Part shown: one piece after another, positions 62,901-64,000 of the stretch | How the letters are laid out: every line of letters starts with the position of its first letter | Position numbering within the stretch: position 1 is the stretch's first letter | NCBI GenBank assembly: GCA_030706745.1 | Contig: JAUZNX010000016.1 | Coordinates: 1-64,000, forward strand | Origin: Bacteroidota bacterium | Lineage (GTDB): Bacteria > Bacteroidota > Ignavibacteria > Palsa-1295 | Direction of reading: 5' to 3' | Length of the DNA: 64,000 bases | Program-made: the position numbers and the translations under genes | The notes under the pieces: model-generated | Database searches by the model: none | The model's input: only the letters and a program-made list of their open reading frames with translations | What the model was told of the DNA's origin: nothing

Positions 62901-64000
62901 CGTAAGCTGCCGCACCGGCGCGTATGGCGAGCCGAACCTCGTGAGTCTCAATGAGTCCTATGTTCTCCAGCCGGATGCCGGGAGCGCCGTCGCGTACGGC
63001 ACGACCGGGTTCGGTGAGATTTATTTTGATGGACTTCTCTCGTACAAATTCTTCGAGCTGTTGCGCCACTGGCGCGAGGACATTGATTATCCTCTTGCCG
63101 AGCACGATACGAGTGTCCCGATGCGGATGAATCTCGCCTCGATGCTGACGGCCTCGAAACTCTATGCGGCTGATAGCGGCGCTGCGGGAGATGTTGGTTT
63201 GAACTCCCGCTTTCAGTATTGCATGTTAGGTGATGCCGCCGTTGGCTTTGCCTTGCGTCCGCAACCCGAATTGGCCGTACACGCCTCCGAGATTGCGGTG
63301 TCTACCACCGATGGCTTGCCAAAGACTTCATTCAGCGTTAGCGATAGCGTACTTAATATATCCGCGCTCGTCCACAATTATGGTTACGCGGCAGAAATTC
63401 CCGTCGTTGTGCGTATTGAAGATGCCGGGCCGACCGGCGTGCCCCTCGACTTTTTCGACACATTGCCGCGGTTGGACGACACTGTGCGAGTCTTCGCACA
63501 GCTCCATCTTAGCGACGCCTCGACCGGCGAACATATTATCCGGGTTTCTGTCGATCCCGATCGCCATTTCCGACCATTTGAAACGGATACGACGGATGAT
63601 GATGCCTCGCAACGAATTCTGATCAACGGTCTTTCGGCAACACCCTTTTATCCTTGGGAAGGCGCGCGGGCCGTCTGCGACGTCTCAGCGAATCAGGTCC
63701 ACTTCATTGTGCTGTTTCCGCCACGGGCCGCTTCACGCATGCAGTTTGAGCTCGATACGACCCGAGCTTTCGCGCACCCGATCCTTACACGCGATACGGC
63801 CGCTGGAACGCGCTTTTTCGGAACGCTGGATGTATCTCTCACTGGGCTTCCCGTGCCGGCATCGTCCGTCTACTGGTGGCGCACCCGAATCATCCGTTCG
63901 ACGGGCGATACTTCGGCCTGGCAATCGGCATCGTTCAGCACAGCAAGCGCACCGCGCGCCGAGTTTAGTTATGCCTCGACCGAGCAGCTTGCTTCGACAA
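59932..64000 (+). CDS. porU: PorU-like C25 (gingipain-type) cysteine peptidase, 3' end beyond window
   Basis: At least 1356 codons, open at the right edge. Signal peptide 1-28 (VLVAGAVLGVTSGAHAQ). Long N-terminal beta domains (about 30-690); the Peptidase_C25 domain follows (ADYIIITHPAFLLQAQ at about 717 onward, VPVGYVTLFGAGTYDP); catalytic His963 in YFAGHGATF and Cys993 in FTVSCRTGAYGEP are intact. A CARDB-like beta domain begins at about 1115. PorU is the T9SS sortase that removes the sorting domain and attaches cargo to lipopolysaccharide. The extra C-terminal domains make a PorU2-type variant possible. Confidence 0.82.
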   Translation, partial: MQSLDFLRGVRVLVAGAVLGVTSGAHAQVSRVVPKARPVYIAAHEAAKVLTPYTVSSHVRAGKHGSQGRPIVRRITPPSRAANLITDHTTKISQTNGQIALVIALGPPIIEHANAPVKNAPANVQFDKLIWPSLANAPNGFTIESAAVQSGPEYPVLALTVAVPESANNFTPVFEQLTTMPMGNLHLAPAASKTGASGTDRVYDPRSAGASWSFTPSLGSARTFRSLRTITVRVPLLSSKGGAITALGKFRIGLTFTVPAGLPPSSAQSDPLFAALNSHLVANSWDLAQFRVPLRPSNVKPFALAAAPQRANARTAPGRMGPLDLLDSTSFGWIDTNANYLKLSVSHDGLYRLTASEIATRTGGFELKQIFTPQNLRCMNRGVEIPIWIDTDAAGNITAIEFYGEHLHGVPLNDGQPEYYNLTTDTNAYWLTNSSRGDKPLRYVGRTPNPALASATFTTGEIKLHHERDYFYYFGDSHQGQDEQFIHPTTYTPGERFEWYEIHGPLMDSAHLHLVDTFIVTQLPADMQGKRATFQILARGMTTANDHTVQHRVIARVNGVTAHDAVITDFGEDTSIFSIPLSQLTLGVNTFEMTTSAGQDEVDEYYFDHYTIDYEGGLAPNRDTGFASGQWRFQLQPTSPTYQIALTSTDEPHLYNMSDGTRVLPQSGAFVDSTLSTQPNYVAATSSSFLSCDRIELWHTAGAGSWNILRPTNHADYIIITHPAFLLQAQMLAVRRTKAGLASMVVTTDEVYNAFGYGSGEIDAIRRFLSYAYYFYQGQQSVPVGYVTLFGAGTYDPKLTLNNVFQANDSRSVERTFIPTYGWPVSDFYFTLADVGRIDAIQPRMVISRIPVSSTTQADAYLSKLQAYEDNSPADWNRQFTFVIGGSNTFEFGSFVQQIHSFVDPPPNGLALPFPPTNIRYKRIDRDSNLVNGGIGSVSDPSKVAVIHRTIEDGTSLLYFAGHGATFLTDPILPDPVTLHNKNIYPFLFTVSCRTGAYGEPNLVSLNESYVLQPDAGSAVAYGTTGFGEIYFDGLLSYKFFELLRHWREDIDYPLAEHDTSVPMRMNLASMLTASKLYAADSGAAGDVGLNSRFQYCMLGDAAVGFALRPQPELAVHASEIAVSTTDGLPKTSFSVSDSVLNISALVHNYGYAAEIPVVVRIEDAGPTGVPLDFFDTLPRLDDTVRVFAQLHLSDASTGEHIIRVSVDPDRHFRPFETDTTDDDASQRILINGLSATPFYPWEGARAVCDVSANQVHFIVLFPPRAASRMQFELDTTRAFAHPILTRDTAAGTRFFGTLDVSLTGLPVPASSVYWWRTRIIRSTGDTSAWQSASFSTASAPRAEFSYASTEQLAST

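Noticed and set aside
1-64000. CRISPR arrays, insertion sequences, integrases, prophage or restriction genes
   Set aside because: No regularly spaced repeats, transposase motifs, attachment sites or phage structural genes were seen, despite the XRE regulator and the tail-fibre-like motif near the left edge.

Overview
The window reads as chromosome from a member of the Bacteroidota/Chlorobiota side of the FCB group. The evidence is several secreted proteins ending in type IX secretion system (T9SS) sorting domains, a PorD-like protein followed by a PorU-like C25 peptidase, a FabH/PlsX/RpmF/YceD block in the usual bacterial order, and a prenyltransferase-UbiX-UbiD set of the kind used for menaquinone. 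GC looks to be in the mid-50s by eye. A deep lineage such as Kapaibacteria/Ignavibacteria fits better than classical low-GC Bacteroidetes, but that placement is inference. There is no rRNA, CRISPR array, transposase or prophage.

Layout. 1-1.6 kb: a secreted protein cut by the window edge, divergent from a small XRE regulator with a perfect palindrome between them. 1.7-3.8 kb: an ECF-type sigma factor with a membrane anti-sigma-like protein that carries an outer-membrane-barrel-like C-terminus. 3.9-20.9 kb: one long same-strand run, yceD-rpmF-plsX-fabH-fabD-(DUF3109-like)-fabG-acpP-fabF-rnc-aroA-aroE-aroC-aroKB-aroQ-prenyltransferase-ubiX-ubiD, with many 4-base ATGA overlaps. It joins fatty acid synthesis, the shikimate pathway to chorismate, and late menaquinone steps. 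20.9-23.8 kb (minus): nuoE-nuoF-sdhB-small membrane protein, i.e. quinone-linked respiration. 23.9-33.6 kb: accessory secreted and envelope proteins (SGNH-type esterase, barrel-like protein, two T9SS cargos, BatA/VWA protein, lipoprotein), with the most repeats and scars. 33.6-35.6 kb (minus): a second sigma/anti-sigma-barrel pair of the same design as the first. 36-46.5 kb: DsrE, a MerP-like protein, a nitrilase-fold amidase, glutamate dehydrogenase, BamD, a thioesterase, an ABC ATPase, Tgt, a Nudix enzyme, YajC, RibBA, GreA and tRNA-Leu(CAA). 47-51 kb (minus): a propeller-type sensor kinase with a LuxR-type response regulator. 51.6-64 kb: a giant T9SS cargo, an M28 peptidase with a coupled leader ORF, a Tat-type asparaginase, then PorD and PorU.

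Most notable: (1) two independent sigma plus dual-membrane-type anti-sigma pairs sharing a promoter-like TTGTAAC motif, a candidate outer-membrane-to-cytoplasm signalling family; (2) a family of intergenic hairpins, each built from its own repeated short word; (3) a Tgt whose three zinc cysteines are replaced by Thr/Ser/Ser; (4) a 40-bp copy of the batA 3' end lying 2 kb away.
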